Positions 53,114 through 61,980 are shown, numbered from the stretch's first letter. The stretch is DNA of 64,000 bases from Arenibacter palladensis (GCF_900129275.1 NZ_FQUX01000001.1:372001-436000), one strand, 5' to 3'. The notes: generated by a model from the letters alone, not told the origin. Translations and numbers: made by a program.

Positions 53114-54901
53114 CTATTTAGTGCCTTCCCTAAGGATGGCATTCAGCTTTTTGCCCACTTTTCGGTAACCCATTGCGTTGGGATGCAAACCATCCGAGAA
53201 AAGACTGGCATCAATTTTATTGTCCTTGTCCAACAGCACTGCCCCGATATCTGCATAATCCACATTTTTAGCGGTCGCCAATGCAGCTATTCCCGTGTTT
53301 AAATTACGCATACGCTCCTCCTTGTCTACCCTTGGAAATAACCCAAGCAACAACAACCTAGCTTTAGGCTGTCTCTCTTTTATGGCATTGATCACCATTT
53401 TCAATCCACTGAGAATCTCTTCATCCGTATTTAGGTGTTCGTTGTTGGTCCCGATCATCAGGACTATTTGCTCCGCTTCAAAACCGTCCAATTCATCGTG
53501 ATATATTCTCCAGAGCACGTTTTCCACCCTATCCCAACCAAAACCAAAATTCCGTACCTCCAATTCGTCTAAATTGGCCTTCCAGGAATCTGCCCCACTG
53601 CTTAAAATTGCTTTTGGAGAACCGCCCCAATAATGGGTTATACTATTTCCAAAAAAACATATTTTGGGAGCACTATCCCTATTCATACTTAACAATTCCT
53701 GATGACGTCCCTCCCAAGGGTACATTTCTGGCTCCCTGGCTTGGGTTACCGGAATAGTCGTGGAAATGCTTCCTATGGGCTCCTTTAATATCTCCCGTAA
53801 GGCTTTTTCATAGGCAAAGGCATATTCCATCATTCCCAAATCCGTTGGATGGGTACCATCCACAAAACTCTCCATAGACAGATTCAGTTCTTCCTTGGTC
53901 AATAAATGAATATCCCTTAGCCCATCAGACTTTAATTGCGCAAAGGCCTCCTTGGCTATTCTATTTAAATCCATATAGGTCTTGTAACGATCAGCATCCA
54001 CGGCACCATCAGAATACCCATCGTGCTCCACCAACAAAATTGGCGTTGAGGGACGCTTTGTTCTTATCTGTTTTACACCAGACATAATAAGCTGCCGTAC
54101 ATCGTCCAACGAACGATCTATGGTCGCGCCCAAATTTGGCAAACAATCCAATACAAAGATTTTAGCATCCAATTCCGTAATAAAATTGATTACCTCTTCT
54201 TCCATTCTGCCATTTCCCGAAAATGCCAAGTTAATAAGCGGCCTATCCATTTTTCTCCCTAAAATAGAGGTCCACGCCATTCCTGGGCGCGAAGCGCAGG
54301 CCCCATGTGCTATAGATGTTCCGTAAACCACTATAGGTTTCTCCTGCCTTAAAGGCAAAGGTTCCATTACCGCATCTTCCGGTACACCGATCTCCAACCA
54401 TTCCACTTCATTGTACAATGGCAGGTATAACTGGTACTCCCTTCCCTTATCATGGTATTTCTCTTTAGGATCGATATTGGAATATTTATACTGAATGGTA
54501 TCGGCAAAGGAATATTTGCCTCTAAACCATCTCCAATCCCCATCACTGGTCTTGGCATAAAGATCTACCCCGCTTACTCCGGTTGCCGGCATATGGGGCA
54601 TGGCATGGTTCCCTTTAACCTTATACCGTACCGTAATCGATTTTGCATTAGTCCTAAACCTAAGGGAAAGTCCTGCCGAATGTTTGGACAAGTTCCAGAC
54701 CGCTTCCCGGACTACTCCCCCGGCCTGCTTTGGTAAACGATGATAAGTTGAGGCAACCTGACCCGGCCAGGCTTGTCCTTCAATTTCCAGGGAATTGGAT
54801 TCTGCGGGATTCCACCAAGAAATAGCAACATTCTCTTGGGCCATTGAAAATTGAAATAACAGGATTATTGCCCATAAACCTAAAAATGACTTTCTTTCCA
54901 T
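53114..54901 (-). CDS. secreted protein with two SGNH/GDSL hydrolase domains
   Basis: 595 residues with a signal peptide (about 1-21). An N-terminal jelly-roll-like domain (about 25-175) is followed by a first SGNH domain with VYGTSIAHGA (Ser196) and DGTHPTDLG. A second complete SGNH domain runs from about residue 412: FFGNSITHYWGG (Ser near 419), MIGTNNEH and SDGLHPNAMG near 572. The closest types are SsfX3-like and PAF-acetylhydrolase-like esterases. The probable role is removal of acyl groups from polysaccharides. It ends convergently with the DUF1460 gene, and its start is 6 bases after the GyrI-like gene. Confidence 0.88.
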   Translation of the reverse strand: MERKSFLGLWAIILLFQFSMAQENVAISWWNPAESNSLEIEGQAWPGQVASTYHRLPKQAGGVVREAVWNLSKHSAGLSLRFRTNAKSITVRYKVKGNHAMPHMPATGVSGVDLYAKTSDGDWRWFRGKYSFADTIQYKYSNIDPKEKYHDKGREYQLYLPLYNEVEWLEIGVPEDAVMEPLPLRQEKPIVVYGTSIAHGACASRPGMAWTSILGRKMDRPLINLAFSGNGRMEEEVINFITELDAKIFVLDCLPNLGATIDRSLDDVRQLIMSGVKQIRTKRPSTPILLVEHDGYSDGAVDADRYKTYMDLNRIAKEAFAQLKSDGLRDIHLLTKEELNLSMESFVDGTHPTDLGMMEYAFAYEKALREILKEPIGSISTTIPVTQAREPEMYPWEGRHQELLSMNRDSAPKICFFGNSITHYWGGSPKAILSSGADSWKANLDELEVRNFGFGWDRVENVLWRIYHDELDGFEAEQIVLMIGTNNEHLNTDEEILSGLKMVINAIKERQPKARLLLLGLFPRVDKEERMRNLNTGIAALATAKNVDYADIGAVLLDKDNKIDASLFSDGLHPNAMGYRKVGKKLNAILREGTK

Positions 54902-54907
54902 ATCTCT

Positions 54908-55411
54908 TTATTCTTGATTTTTTCTTTTAATTGGTACCCAGACCTCTTCTTCCGAACTTGGGTCGTTGTTCCTGTATTTACTTCCCATAATCTCAAAATG
55001 CTCCCTATGGTCCAATTGATATTCTGTTTTTGGCAACCATTCCCCAAAAATATATTGCGCCGTCCTTGGAAAGGAACTGGGCAACCCCCTATGTACAAAA
55101 ACGGCATACAAACCTCCGGACAAGGTATAAGAAACCATTCCTTCAGGTATTTTGGCATAATCCTTAACCTCAACTACTGCCCATTTTTCAAATTGGGTGG
55201 TATCATTAAATTCCGTAAAACTCAACAGACGATCATATACCTGCATACTTATCAGGTCTTTGGACAAAGGATTCCGAATTTCCTTTCTTCTGCTCATAAA
55301 TCCCTGCCAAAGTTCTTTGGTTCTATCATCTGCCAAAGACATTACCAATCGGTTGCCGATCAATTTTTTTTCCGCTACCACTTCAATACCTCTAAACAAA
55401 TCTAAACCCAT
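54908..55411 (-). CDS. GyrI-like / AraC effector-binding domain protein
   Basis: 167 residues forming a single GyrI-like small-molecule-binding domain: FEKWAVVEVKDYAKIPEGMVSY, then GGLYAVFVHRGLPSSFPRTAQYIFGEWLPKTEYQLDHREHFEI. No DNA-binding domain is attached. Such stand-alone domains bind or hydrolyse small compounds. It is 6 bases upstream of the tandem-SGNH gene on the same strand. Confidence 0.88.
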   Translation of the reverse strand: MGLDLFRGIEVVAEKKLIGNRLVMSLADDRTKELWQGFMSRRKEIRNPLSKDLISMQVYDRLLSFTEFNDTTQFEKWAVVEVKDYAKIPEGMVSYTLSGGLYAVFVHRGLPSSFPRTAQYIFGEWLPKTEYQLDHREHFEIMGSKYRNNDPSSEEEVWVPIKRKNQE

Positions 55412-55416
55412 GTGAC

Positions 55417-55907
55417 CTATTCACCTATATTATTAAGACCATTAAATATTATTTCCATTTGGGAACTCATAAAAGTCATTCTAGGGGCCAAAACATAGCC
55501 AGTAAGACTAGTTAACAAAATAAGGACAAATTAACCAAAGCCTATCAAAGTAACCAAAAGAATTGTGGTGCTCATCGGCGTTACGGCAACACAGGCATTT
55601 ATGGCAGCCATACAACTTATTATGGCCAAGGTTGGGTTAATGGAGGGGAACAATATATACAAAATTAACCCCAGGCTAACCCCCTCAAAAAATAAAGGAA
55701 TAATAAATCCGCCCATCAAACCAAGAACGGCCCACAACAAAAAGGTGCGACTGAACACAAAGGGATTAAACCGAACAGACTGATCCAAAATATTTGGACA
55801 AGTAATCGGTTTTCTTCTCCGTTTTAGCTTCACTTTTTGGTAAACTTTTAATACCGGGATGCTTTAACTATCCAGGGATTATTTCGAAACTTTAAATATA
55901 AGGACAT
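55417..55907 (-). pseudogene. degraded ClC-type chloride channel fragment
   Basis: The frame from 55833 down to 55531 reads GLMGGFIIPLFFEGVSLGL and on to NACVAVTPMSTTILLVTL, which resembles the C-terminal channel helices of ClC proteins. It is interrupted by TAA at 55531-55533; the same frame then continues FVLILLTSLTGYVLAPRM to a TAG at 55417-55419, as an intact C-terminus would. Upstream, MSLYLKFRNNPWIVKASRY (from 55907) and PGIKSLPKSEAKTEKKTDYL read on in other frames, indicating at least one frameshift and probably a large deletion. The ClC match is by eye; the decay is clear. Confidence 0.5.
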
Positions 55908-55996
55908 GATGTATCATGAAGAAGAATTTTAAGTAAGTATCCACTTTTATGCAGTAAAAAAAGAAAGAATTATTACTTTTCTGAGATTCAATATCA

Positions 55997-56012
55997 AACC
56001 AGTTGGTCGGTT
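55997..56012. promoter_or_regulatory. TetR-type operator-like site 1
   Basis: AACCAGTTGGTCGGTT is an imperfect inverted repeat sharing TGGTCGGTT with two sites at 61.6-61.7 kb. It lies upstream of the chloride-channel pseudogene. Confidence 0.35.
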
Positions 56013-56113
56013 CATTATCATATTGGGCCGATTACAGCTCTAAAAAAGGCTCTTCGTCGGCAAATAAAACACTAAATCTGATATTTTATCAAAATTCCAT
56101 ACTCGACCAAAAG

Positions 56114-56141
56114 CAAAAACCAACCTTGCGGTTGGTTTTTG
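56114..56141. terminator. FKBP gene terminator
   Basis: CAAAAACCAACC pairs perfectly with GGTTGGTTTTTG around a 4-base TTGC loop. T-rich flanks serve either direction. It lies 56 bases beyond the FKBP stop on the minus strand. Confidence 0.85.
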
Positions 56142-56197
56142 AAATTGTTCTTACTTTTGGGCGAATGCCAAAGAGCAAGTAAAAAAGATAAGTGTTC

Positions 56198-56659
56198 TTA
56201 ATTCACAGAAATCAAAGAGACCTCAAAAATAAGTACAGAGCCCCCTGGGATTCCGTTATAATCCCTGCTGCCATATCCCAAATGGGCGGGCACCAATAAT
56301 ATTCCGCTGCCACCTTCCTTAAAGTAGGTAATCCCCTCTGTCCAACCGGCTATAACTTGGTTTAAACCAAAAGTAATTCCCTCTGCATCACTTTGATCGA
56401 AGACCGATCCATTAAGAAAGTACCCCTTATAGGCCACCGTTACATTGGAATTGGCCTCTGCCTGTGTTCCCGTGCCTTCTTCTTCAATTACATAATATAG
56501 TCCTGAATTGCTCCGTACGGCTGTTAAATTGTTCTCCTCAACATATGCCTGGATATCCGCCTCGTTCTTGGCAACATAATCAATGTCCTCCTCGGTTTTC
56601 TTCTCGGTATCACAAGAAATAAAAAGCACGAGGGCCATAGCAAAAAGTGTAATCTTCAT
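56198..56659 (-). CDS. FKBP-type peptidyl-prolyl cis-trans isomerase lipoprotein
   Basis: 153 residues with a lipobox ending at Cys16 (LFISCDTEKK). A short acidic helix is followed by one FKBP domain: SNVTVAYKGYFLNGSVFDQSD, VIAGWTEGITYFKEGGSGILLVPAHLGYGSRDYNG and SVLIFEVSLISV. It assists folding of exported proteins at the envelope. It is followed by a strong hairpin terminator. Confidence 0.93.
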   Translation of the reverse strand: MKITLFAMALVLFISCDTEKKTEEDIDYVAKNEADIQAYVEENNLTAVRSNSGLYYVIEEEGTGTQAEANSNVTVAYKGYFLNGSVFDQSDAEGITFGLNQVIAGWTEGITYFKEGGSGILLVPAHLGYGSRDYNGIPGGSVLIFEVSLISVN

Positions 56660-56759
56660 AGTTATTCTTTTTTAAGGGCCAAATATAGCAAAATACCCAA
56701 CGTCGTCTAATACCATAATTCCAATGGATTTATAAATTTTAGTTAATTGTTCAAAACAA

Positions 56760-56799
56760 AACACCCTTAAAGACTTACTTAAAAGCCGTTAAGGGTGTT
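56760..56799 (-). terminator. terminator after the exported Gfo/Idh gene
   Basis: AACACCCTTAA pairs with TTAAGGGTGTT across an 18-base loop. On the minus strand TTTGTTTTG follows. It lies 20 bases beyond the stop at 56819. Confidence 0.7.
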
Positions 56800-56818
56800 C
56801 AATAATCTACGCTATTTA

Positions 56819-58285
56819 TTAAACCACAAAGCCAGGCCTGTAATTTCTTGTAACAAACTGATTTGCTTCCTCAAGATTGGTTATGCGCATATTCTCCCCG
56901 TCCCAAAGTAATTTTTTACGGGCAAAGAACTCCATTTTTCCTTTCTCGTTTTCCCTTTGTAACAAATAACTGCGAATGGCAAGGTTCCCCATAAGAACGG
57001 TCTCCGTCATAGGTCCGGCATAATCAAAGGAAGATGTTAGACCAAGGTGCTCCTTGCTACCAAACCCAGCCTTACAGGCATCAATCCATAAGCGTTGATG
57101 TCCGTATTCCGGCTCATCATTTGGCTCCACTTCAGGACCAAAATCCGTTGAGCCATCGTTCATATACAACTTTGGCATTAATGGGGAGCTATCGTTGATA
57201 TTGGTAGAAATAATTCCCTTTTCCCCTATCATCAATACCCCGTTCTGACTTCCATTTCCACCAATTTCATGATCGGCCGGAATAATTTCTGGATGTGCAG
57301 GCCTTATACCTCCATCGCTCCAAGTCATCTCAATCGGTGATTTGCTCTTATCCGTAGCCCCAAAATGTAAGGTTATGAACGACGAAGCCGGACAACCTTC
57401 CGGATGATAATCGGCATTCCACATATTGGTGTAAACTGCACCTACACTGCATTCCGCATCTGTTGGATACTTGAGTCCTAAGGTCCTAAAAGGAATATCG
57501 ATTAAGTGACATCCAACATCTCCCAACGCCCCGGTACCGTATTCCCACCAACCTCTCCATCCAAAGGGATGTAAATTGGGAGTATAAGGTCTAAATTCCG
57601 ATGGCCCTAACCATAGGTCCCAATTAAGGTCCTTAGGTTTTGCACTTGGATCTGGTTTGGGAAACGCACCACCTTGTGGCCAAACAGGTCTATTGGTCCA
57701 TACCTGTACCTTTGAAATCTTACCAAGCTCCCCGGAATCCACCCATTTTTGAACCATGCCCAATAAGGGGTTGGAACCTCCTTGGTTCCCCATTTGGGTC
57801 ACTATTTTCTTGCTTCTAGCCATCTCGGTAAGCATTCTTGCCTCCCGTATGTTGTGTGTCATTGGTTTTTGCACATATACATGTACCCCGCGCTCCATAG
57901 CATAAGCAGCTGCCGGTCCATGAACGTGATCTGGGGTGGAAATGGTAACGGCATCGATCCCTTTTTCCTTGTCCAACATCTCCCTGAAATCCGCATAAAG
58001 TTTTGCTTTTGGAAAGAGTTCAACTGATTTTTTAGCCGATCCGGAGAAATCCACATCGCACAAGGCTACTACTTTTTCCCTTCCTCCTACAGAGGCATTA
58101 CGGATATCACTGGCCCCTTTTCCTCCAGCACCAATAGCTGCAATATTCAATCGGTCACTTGGAGCTGTATACCCAACACCCCCAAGTACATGCCTAGGCA
58201 CAAAAAAGATGGAGGAAGCCATAGCACCTTTTTTAATAAATGATCTGCGTGAATCCACAGATTTTTTAGATTTTTTCTTCTGCAT
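56819..58285 (-). CDS. Tat-exported Gfo/Idh/MocA-family oxidoreductase
   Basis: 488 residues. SRRSFIKKGAMASSIFFVP near residues 12-30 is a twin-arginine signal. The Rossmann domain follows (LNIAAIGAGGKGASD, near 46), with VYVQKPMTHN in place of the usual EKP and GALGDVGCHLIDIP as the active-site His segment. Export by Tat implies folding with its nicotinamide cofactor before translocation. Such periplasmic members oxidise or reduce sugar units. It fits the 3-keto-sugar theme of this window. Confidence 0.9.
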   Translation of the reverse strand: MQKKKSKKSVDSRRSFIKKGAMASSIFFVPRHVLGGVGYTAPSDRLNIAAIGAGGKGASDIRNASVGGREKVVALCDVDFSGSAKKSVELFPKAKLYADFREMLDKEKGIDAVTISTPDHVHGPAAAYAMERGVHVYVQKPMTHNIREARMLTEMARSKKIVTQMGNQGGSNPLLGMVQKWVDSGELGKISKVQVWTNRPVWPQGGAFPKPDPSAKPKDLNWDLWLGPSEFRPYTPNLHPFGWRGWWEYGTGALGDVGCHLIDIPFRTLGLKYPTDAECSVGAVYTNMWNADYHPEGCPASSFITLHFGATDKSKSPIEMTWSDGGIRPAHPEIIPADHEIGGNGSQNGVLMIGEKGIISTNINDSSPLMPKLYMNDGSTDFGPEVEPNDEPEYGHQRLWIDACKAGFGSKEHLGLTSSFDYAGPMTETVLMGNLAIRSYLLQRENEKGKMEFFARKKLLWDGENMRITNLEEANQFVTRNYRPGFVV

Positions 58286-58709
58286 AATTATAGATTATTA
58301 GATTTTTACATTGACTATTTTATCCACAAAAATCCATGATAGCTGCAGTTACTACAACAACATTATCATACACCTAAGTACAACAATCATAGGGATATAG
58401 CAATATAAAACATATCCGCAAACATAATGTCTGAGATTCTCTCAAAAACTACTATAATTTTAACCCTAGGAAAAAACCGTGCCTATGTTGCACTGGAGAG
58501 GTAGAGAAATTAAGAAAAACTGCCAAAGTCGCTTCTTAACCCCATCTAAGTGTAAAAATTTATGGGCCAGTTTCCAATATACATCATGCCATGGGAGGAT
58601 CCCCCGCAATTTCCTGGGCAGATTCGGTAGGTTCAATGTAAATCGACTGTATTCTATAATCAGCTGCAGCAAGAGGCAAGGCTGCAGCTGTAATGCATGG
58701 CTATAAGGT
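58286..58709. other. gene-free interval with strong hairpin
   Basis: About 424 bases between the exported Gfo/Idh gene and the GNAT gene. Short ORFs on both strands (about 70 codons) look like chance. The only clear structure is the hairpin at 58661-58690. Confidence 0.5.
58661..58690. repeat. perfect 10-base inverted repeat
   Basis: CAGCTGCAGC and GCTGCAGCTG flank a 10-base loop. It lies 20 bases past the GNAT stop on the minus strand. The GC-rich stem could terminate or stabilise that transcript, but no T run follows. Confidence 0.6.
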
Positions 58710-59156
58710 TTATTCCTTTTTAATCAGAGCTTCCGTTTTAAGCACATAAATGCGACTTTCCTTTTCCTTAAAGCCCAAACTTTTATACAGATTTATAGCT
58801 TCTATTCGCTTATCTGCGCTAAAAAGAAGGATTTCGGTAAGTCCTTTATCCTTTCCCAACTCCACCAATTTTTCCATTAGTTTCCTACCTATGCCCTTTC
58901 CCCGGTGTTCCACATCTACCACAACATCCTCAACCCAGCCCTTAATACCGGATATTACGGTATAGGTGCACATTAAAGCCATTCCCAACACCTTATTACC
59001 TTCCCTGCAATATACAAGGCATATAGGATTTTCAGGGTCGAGTACCTGTTTAAGATTTATCTGTTTTATGTCGGCATTCAATTGGCGGAACAATCCTGCC
59101 AACTGTTGTTCCAGATCTGGGTTTATATCGGATTCTTGTAGTAGGGCTATTTTCAT
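58710..59156 (-). CDS. GNAT-family N-acetyltransferase
   Basis: 148 residues. The acetyl-CoA-binding motif A is VDVEHRGKGIGRKLMEKLVELG near residues 84-105, followed by INLYKSLGFKEKESRIYVL. Substrate (amine, peptide or antibiotic) cannot be told. It is flanked by sugar genes but shows no operon link. Confidence 0.93.
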   Translation of the reverse strand: MKIALLQESDINPDLEQQLAGLFRQLNADIKQINLKQVLDPENPICLVYCREGNKVLGMALMCTYTVISGIKGWVEDVVVDVEHRGKGIGRKLMEKLVELGKDKGLTEILLFSADKRIEAINLYKSLGFKEKESRIYVLKTEALIKKE

Positions 59157-59228
59157 GGGTTCTTATTTAAAATTAAAAACTTAGGGTTATGATAATTTGC
59201 AAATTTAATTAAACTTATTTGGTCATTT

Positions 59229-60011
59229 TTAATAGCCTTCCTTCTTTTGGTAAACCTTAACATAGTCGACCATAAAAACATCGGGAAAAATGGTTTTTAA
59301 AATCTCTTCCTTTTTACTGGGATATTCCATACTCAAGATCATATACTCCTCTATATTGGAGATACCGTCCGTAACCTCATAATACTTATACCCATCCACA
59401 TAAAAAATATATTTGTCCGGAAACCATTCCAATCCAAAAGTATGAAACCCTAAACTTACCCCTCTACGGTAACTCTGCATACCCTTGGTAGATTGTTGAT
59501 TGGGTCCGTAGGCCCAATGCACATTATGGGATACAATATCGGTACCCAATTTTTTAAAAAACTCCATTATATCTATTTCGGCCCCAAATTTGGACGGATC
59601 TTCCCCCTGGCTAATCTGGGGAGACTGCAGCCAAAATGCGGCCCATACCCCCTGTGATTTCTGTAATTTGGCCCTACATTCATAATAGCCATACTTGGAC
59701 ATGAACTTACCTTGGGTACCTACGGCACTGCCCAAAAGTGAATCTCCTTTTTTAAGGATGTATAATTTTAAATATCCATTTTCCACTTTTACAGCCTCCT
59801 GGGATACAAAAGCTATGGCCCTTGGCCCCACTCCTCGAACGGCCCACTTAGAAGTATCCAAAGATTTGCCCTTAAATTGATCTTCCCATACCAATTTATA
59901 ACCCTGCTTTTCAGGATTGAACCGTTTTTTGGACATAGGTCCCTGGGCCGGGCGTTGTGCAAAGGCAAATCCTATAACAAACAGGAATAAAAATACAGGC
60001 GTTAATTTCAT
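59229..60011 (-). CDS. secreted glycoside hydrolase family 16 enzyme
   Basis: 260 residues from the chosen start MKLTPVFLFL, with a signal peptide (about 1-19, GFAFAQ). The GH16 catalytic signature EIDIME holds nucleophile Glu145, Asp147 and acid/base Glu150. WEDQFKGKSLDTSKW near residue 42, GVWAAFWLQS and FHTFGLEWFPDKYIFYVDG are family strands. GH16 includes agarases, carrageenases, porphyranases and laminarinases; the exact glycan cannot be assigned. The upstream in-frame ATG at 60047 would place 12 residues before the signal. Confidence 0.93.
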   Translation of the reverse strand: MKLTPVFLFLFVIGFAFAQRPAQGPMSKKRFNPEKQGYKLVWEDQFKGKSLDTSKWAVRGVGPRAIAFVSQEAVKVENGYLKLYILKKGDSLLGSAVGTQGKFMSKYGYYECRAKLQKSQGVWAAFWLQSPQISQGEDPSKFGAEIDIMEFFKKLGTDIVSHNVHWAYGPNQQSTKGMQSYRRGVSLGFHTFGLEWFPDKYIFYVDGYKYYEVTDGISNIEEYMILSMEYPSKKEEILKTIFPDVFMVDYVKVYQKKEGY

Positions 60012-60542
60012 AGGAATGGATTTGTATGCTTTAAAGATTGTACACAATAAAAGATTTGACTAAAAGTACTTCTAAGCCGATACTTGTTCAATGGAAAATT
60101 TCCAAGGCCAAAACAACACTTCATAAACGGTTTGGATCAAAAGCAAGGTAACACTCCTAAAGCGAGATTATCTGGCAGATTCTATCAAAAACTGTTACAA
60201 TTTTAACCATTATGTCACTTACCTATGGGCAGGCCTTTCTGCAAAAAAATGTATGCCCACGAGACATCGGAAGAAAACCACCACTAACATTTGGTCGGGC
60301 AAGCTACGGAGCGTCCAAATTCCACCTTGTAAGTAAAGAGTTTTGGTGTGTCCCTAGCGGGCCGGGCTATCCGTTTCAAGTCCTCGGCTGCAGGCCTGTG
60401 GGCTTTTCACTGCTATCCCTCACACAGCACAGCATATGGATTGACTATTTTTTACCATTAATCTGCACCGCATAAAAAGGAATTATTATCTTACTTGTAC
60501 CAAATAACCATAACAAACCCTCTCAATACAAATAACCGGATT
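60012..60542. other. gene-free interval with GC-rich island
   Basis: About 530 bases between the divergent GH16 and GH43-like genes. An 87-codon plus-strand ORF (60212-60475) has no protein-like features. The part at 60345-60430 is markedly GC-richer than its surroundings and can fold. Confidence 0.5.
60345..60430. ncRNA. GC-rich structured intergenic island (tentative)
   Basis: AAGTCC and GGGCTT can pair around a loop that itself holds GGC-N5-GCC, and the direct repeat GCTATCC flanks the stem on both sides. The composition stands out from its AT-rich surroundings. I recall similar sequences recurring between genes in Flavobacteriia but cannot name a family. It may be a structured RNA or a repeat element. 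Confidence 0.3.
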
Positions 60543-61508
60543 ATGAAAACACCTCTCCTTCTGCTTACGTCCCTGATAGTATTTCTTCTGTCCTGCAAAG
60601 ACCAACAAAAAAACAAAGAAAATGTGAACTCTGAGCAAGTTGCCATTGTTACACCCAAAGATTCCGTACCATTTCCAAGGGAACTGACACAATTTCAAAC
60701 CCCAGACGAAAACCCAATTTTTACGGGCACAGGTATGGATACTTGGGATCAAAAAATTCGTGAACGTGGGTATATCCTAAAGGAAGAGGGCAGCTACCAT
60801 ATGTGGTATACAGGCTTTAATAAGGAAAAAGAGTTGCTTTCCCTAGGTTATGCCACCTCTTTAGACGGCATTTCTTGGAAGCGCCATGTAAGTAACCCCG
60901 TTTTTGATGAGAGTTGGACCGAGGACATGATGGTCATAAAAGTGGATGGCACCTATCATATGTTTGCCGAAGGAAAAAATGATGTAGCCCATAGGCTTAC
61001 CTCTACCGATCGCATTCATTGGACAGACCATGGATCGCTGGACATACGCCATGCCGATGGTTCCCCATTGAGCAAAGGACCTTATGGCACCCCTACCGTT
61101 TGGCGGGAAAACAACCTATGGTATCTGTTTTATGAGCGAAACGACTTGGGGATATGGCTCGCCACCTCCAAAGATCTAAAAGTTTGGACCAATGTTCAGG
61201 ATGAACCCGTTATAACTATGGGACCCGAAGAGTACGATAAATATGGCGTAGCCCTAAATCAAATCATCAAATACAAAGGATGGTATTATGCTTATTACCA
61301 TGGCACCCCTTTCGAAGACTGGAGCCTGTGGTCTACCAATGTAGCAGCATCCAAAGACTTGGTGCATTGGAAAAAATACCCTCAAAATCCAATAATGGAG
61401 GAAAATAGATCAAGTGGAATCCTAGTTCCCGATGGAGACCAGTTTAGACTATATACCATGCACGACAAGGTAGAAGTACATTTTCCAAAAAGCCCCAAAA
61501 AGAACTAA
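60543..61508 (+). CDS. GH43/GH32-clan-like five-bladed propeller lipoprotein
   Basis: 321 residues from the chosen start MKTPLLLLTS, with a lipobox ending at Cys18 (VFLLSCKDQ). The body shows five repeated blades: YHMWYTGFN..LGYATSLDGISW, YHMFAEGKND..STDRIHW, LWYLFYERND..ATSKDLKVW, WYYAYYHG..AASKDLVHW and FRLYTMHDK. This is the fold of GH43, GH32, GH117 and GH130 enzymes. The catalytic acids are not certain by eye. It is divergent from GH16, and both may act on one glycan. Confidence 0.75.
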   Translation: MKTPLLLLTSLIVFLLSCKDQQKNKENVNSEQVAIVTPKDSVPFPRELTQFQTPDENPIFTGTGMDTWDQKIRERGYILKEEGSYHMWYTGFNKEKELLSLGYATSLDGISWKRHVSNPVFDESWTEDMMVIKVDGTYHMFAEGKNDVAHRLTSTDRIHWTDHGSLDIRHADGSPLSKGPYGTPTVWRENNLWYLFYERNDLGIWLATSKDLKVWTNVQDEPVITMGPEEYDKYGVALNQIIKYKGWYYAYYHGTPFEDWSLWSTNVAASKDLVHWKKYPQNPIMEENRSSGILVPDGDQFRLYTMHDKVEVHFPKSPKKN

Positions 61509-61583
61509 GGTTAGCATCTTTCACCTGGTTATTAACTTCCATATTTGGCCTCCTCATACGGTTTTGTGCAAAATTTCAAATCC

Positions 61584-61599
61584 AACCGCTTGGTCGGTT
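61584..61599. promoter_or_regulatory. TetR-type operator-like site 2
   Basis: AACCGCTTGGTCGGTT has inverted AACCG and CGGTT ends. It shares TTGGTCGGTT with site 1 at 55997. Confidence 0.4.
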
Positions 61600-61705
61600 C
61601 CCGTTGAATCCAAACATCTAGATTGGCCATGATACTTCGATATAAAACGCAACAAAATCTATGAAATACCGCTATTTTATCGTCTGGTTGCCCAAAAACA
61701 TATCT

Positions 61706-61721
61706 AACCGACCATCCGGTC
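61706..61721. promoter_or_regulatory. TetR-type operator-like site 3
   Basis: AACCGACCATCCGGTC reads on the other strand as GACCGGATGGTCGGTT and so shares TGGTCGGTT with sites 1 and 2. Confidence 0.4.
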
Positions 61722-61901
61722 TATTTTAAAATTGTTCTAAGACCTTAAATAATACAGATTTCCCTGCTATAAATATTTAATTTGAGCCGAATTGAGAGGC
61801 ATTTTCAACAGCTTAGATGTTTTAGGGGGCATATGCCCTATAACCAAACAGCTTTCACAAATCATCCATTAAAAAGGGTCCAGAGAAAATTGAAGAAAAA
61901 A

Positions 61902-61980
61902 AGTCCTGCGAGATTGTTACCGACACACTAAATAAATTTTAGTATTGGTTGATTGGATGTCGATAGAACCTTGCAGGACT
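61902..61980. repeat. imperfect inverted repeat with CCTGC(G/A)AG core
   Basis: The left arm from 61902 (AGTCCTGCGAG...) and the reverse complement of the right arm ending at 61980 (AGTCCTGCAAG...) agree at about 18 of 24 positions, with about 28 bases between arms. It could be an extragenic palindromic element or the ends of a small non-autonomous element. Confidence 0.45.

Noticed and set aside
56114-56141. Hairpin as a riboswitch or repeat element
   Set aside because: Simple perfect stem with T-rich flanks right after the FKBP gene; an ordinary terminator explains it.
58466-58706. Overlapping short ORFs on both strands
   Set aside because: No protein-like features or ribosome-binding sites; they mirror each other in a gene-free gap.
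60212-60475. 87-codon plus-strand ORF
   Set aside because: It spans the GC-rich island with unusual residue composition and no domain; more likely non-coding.
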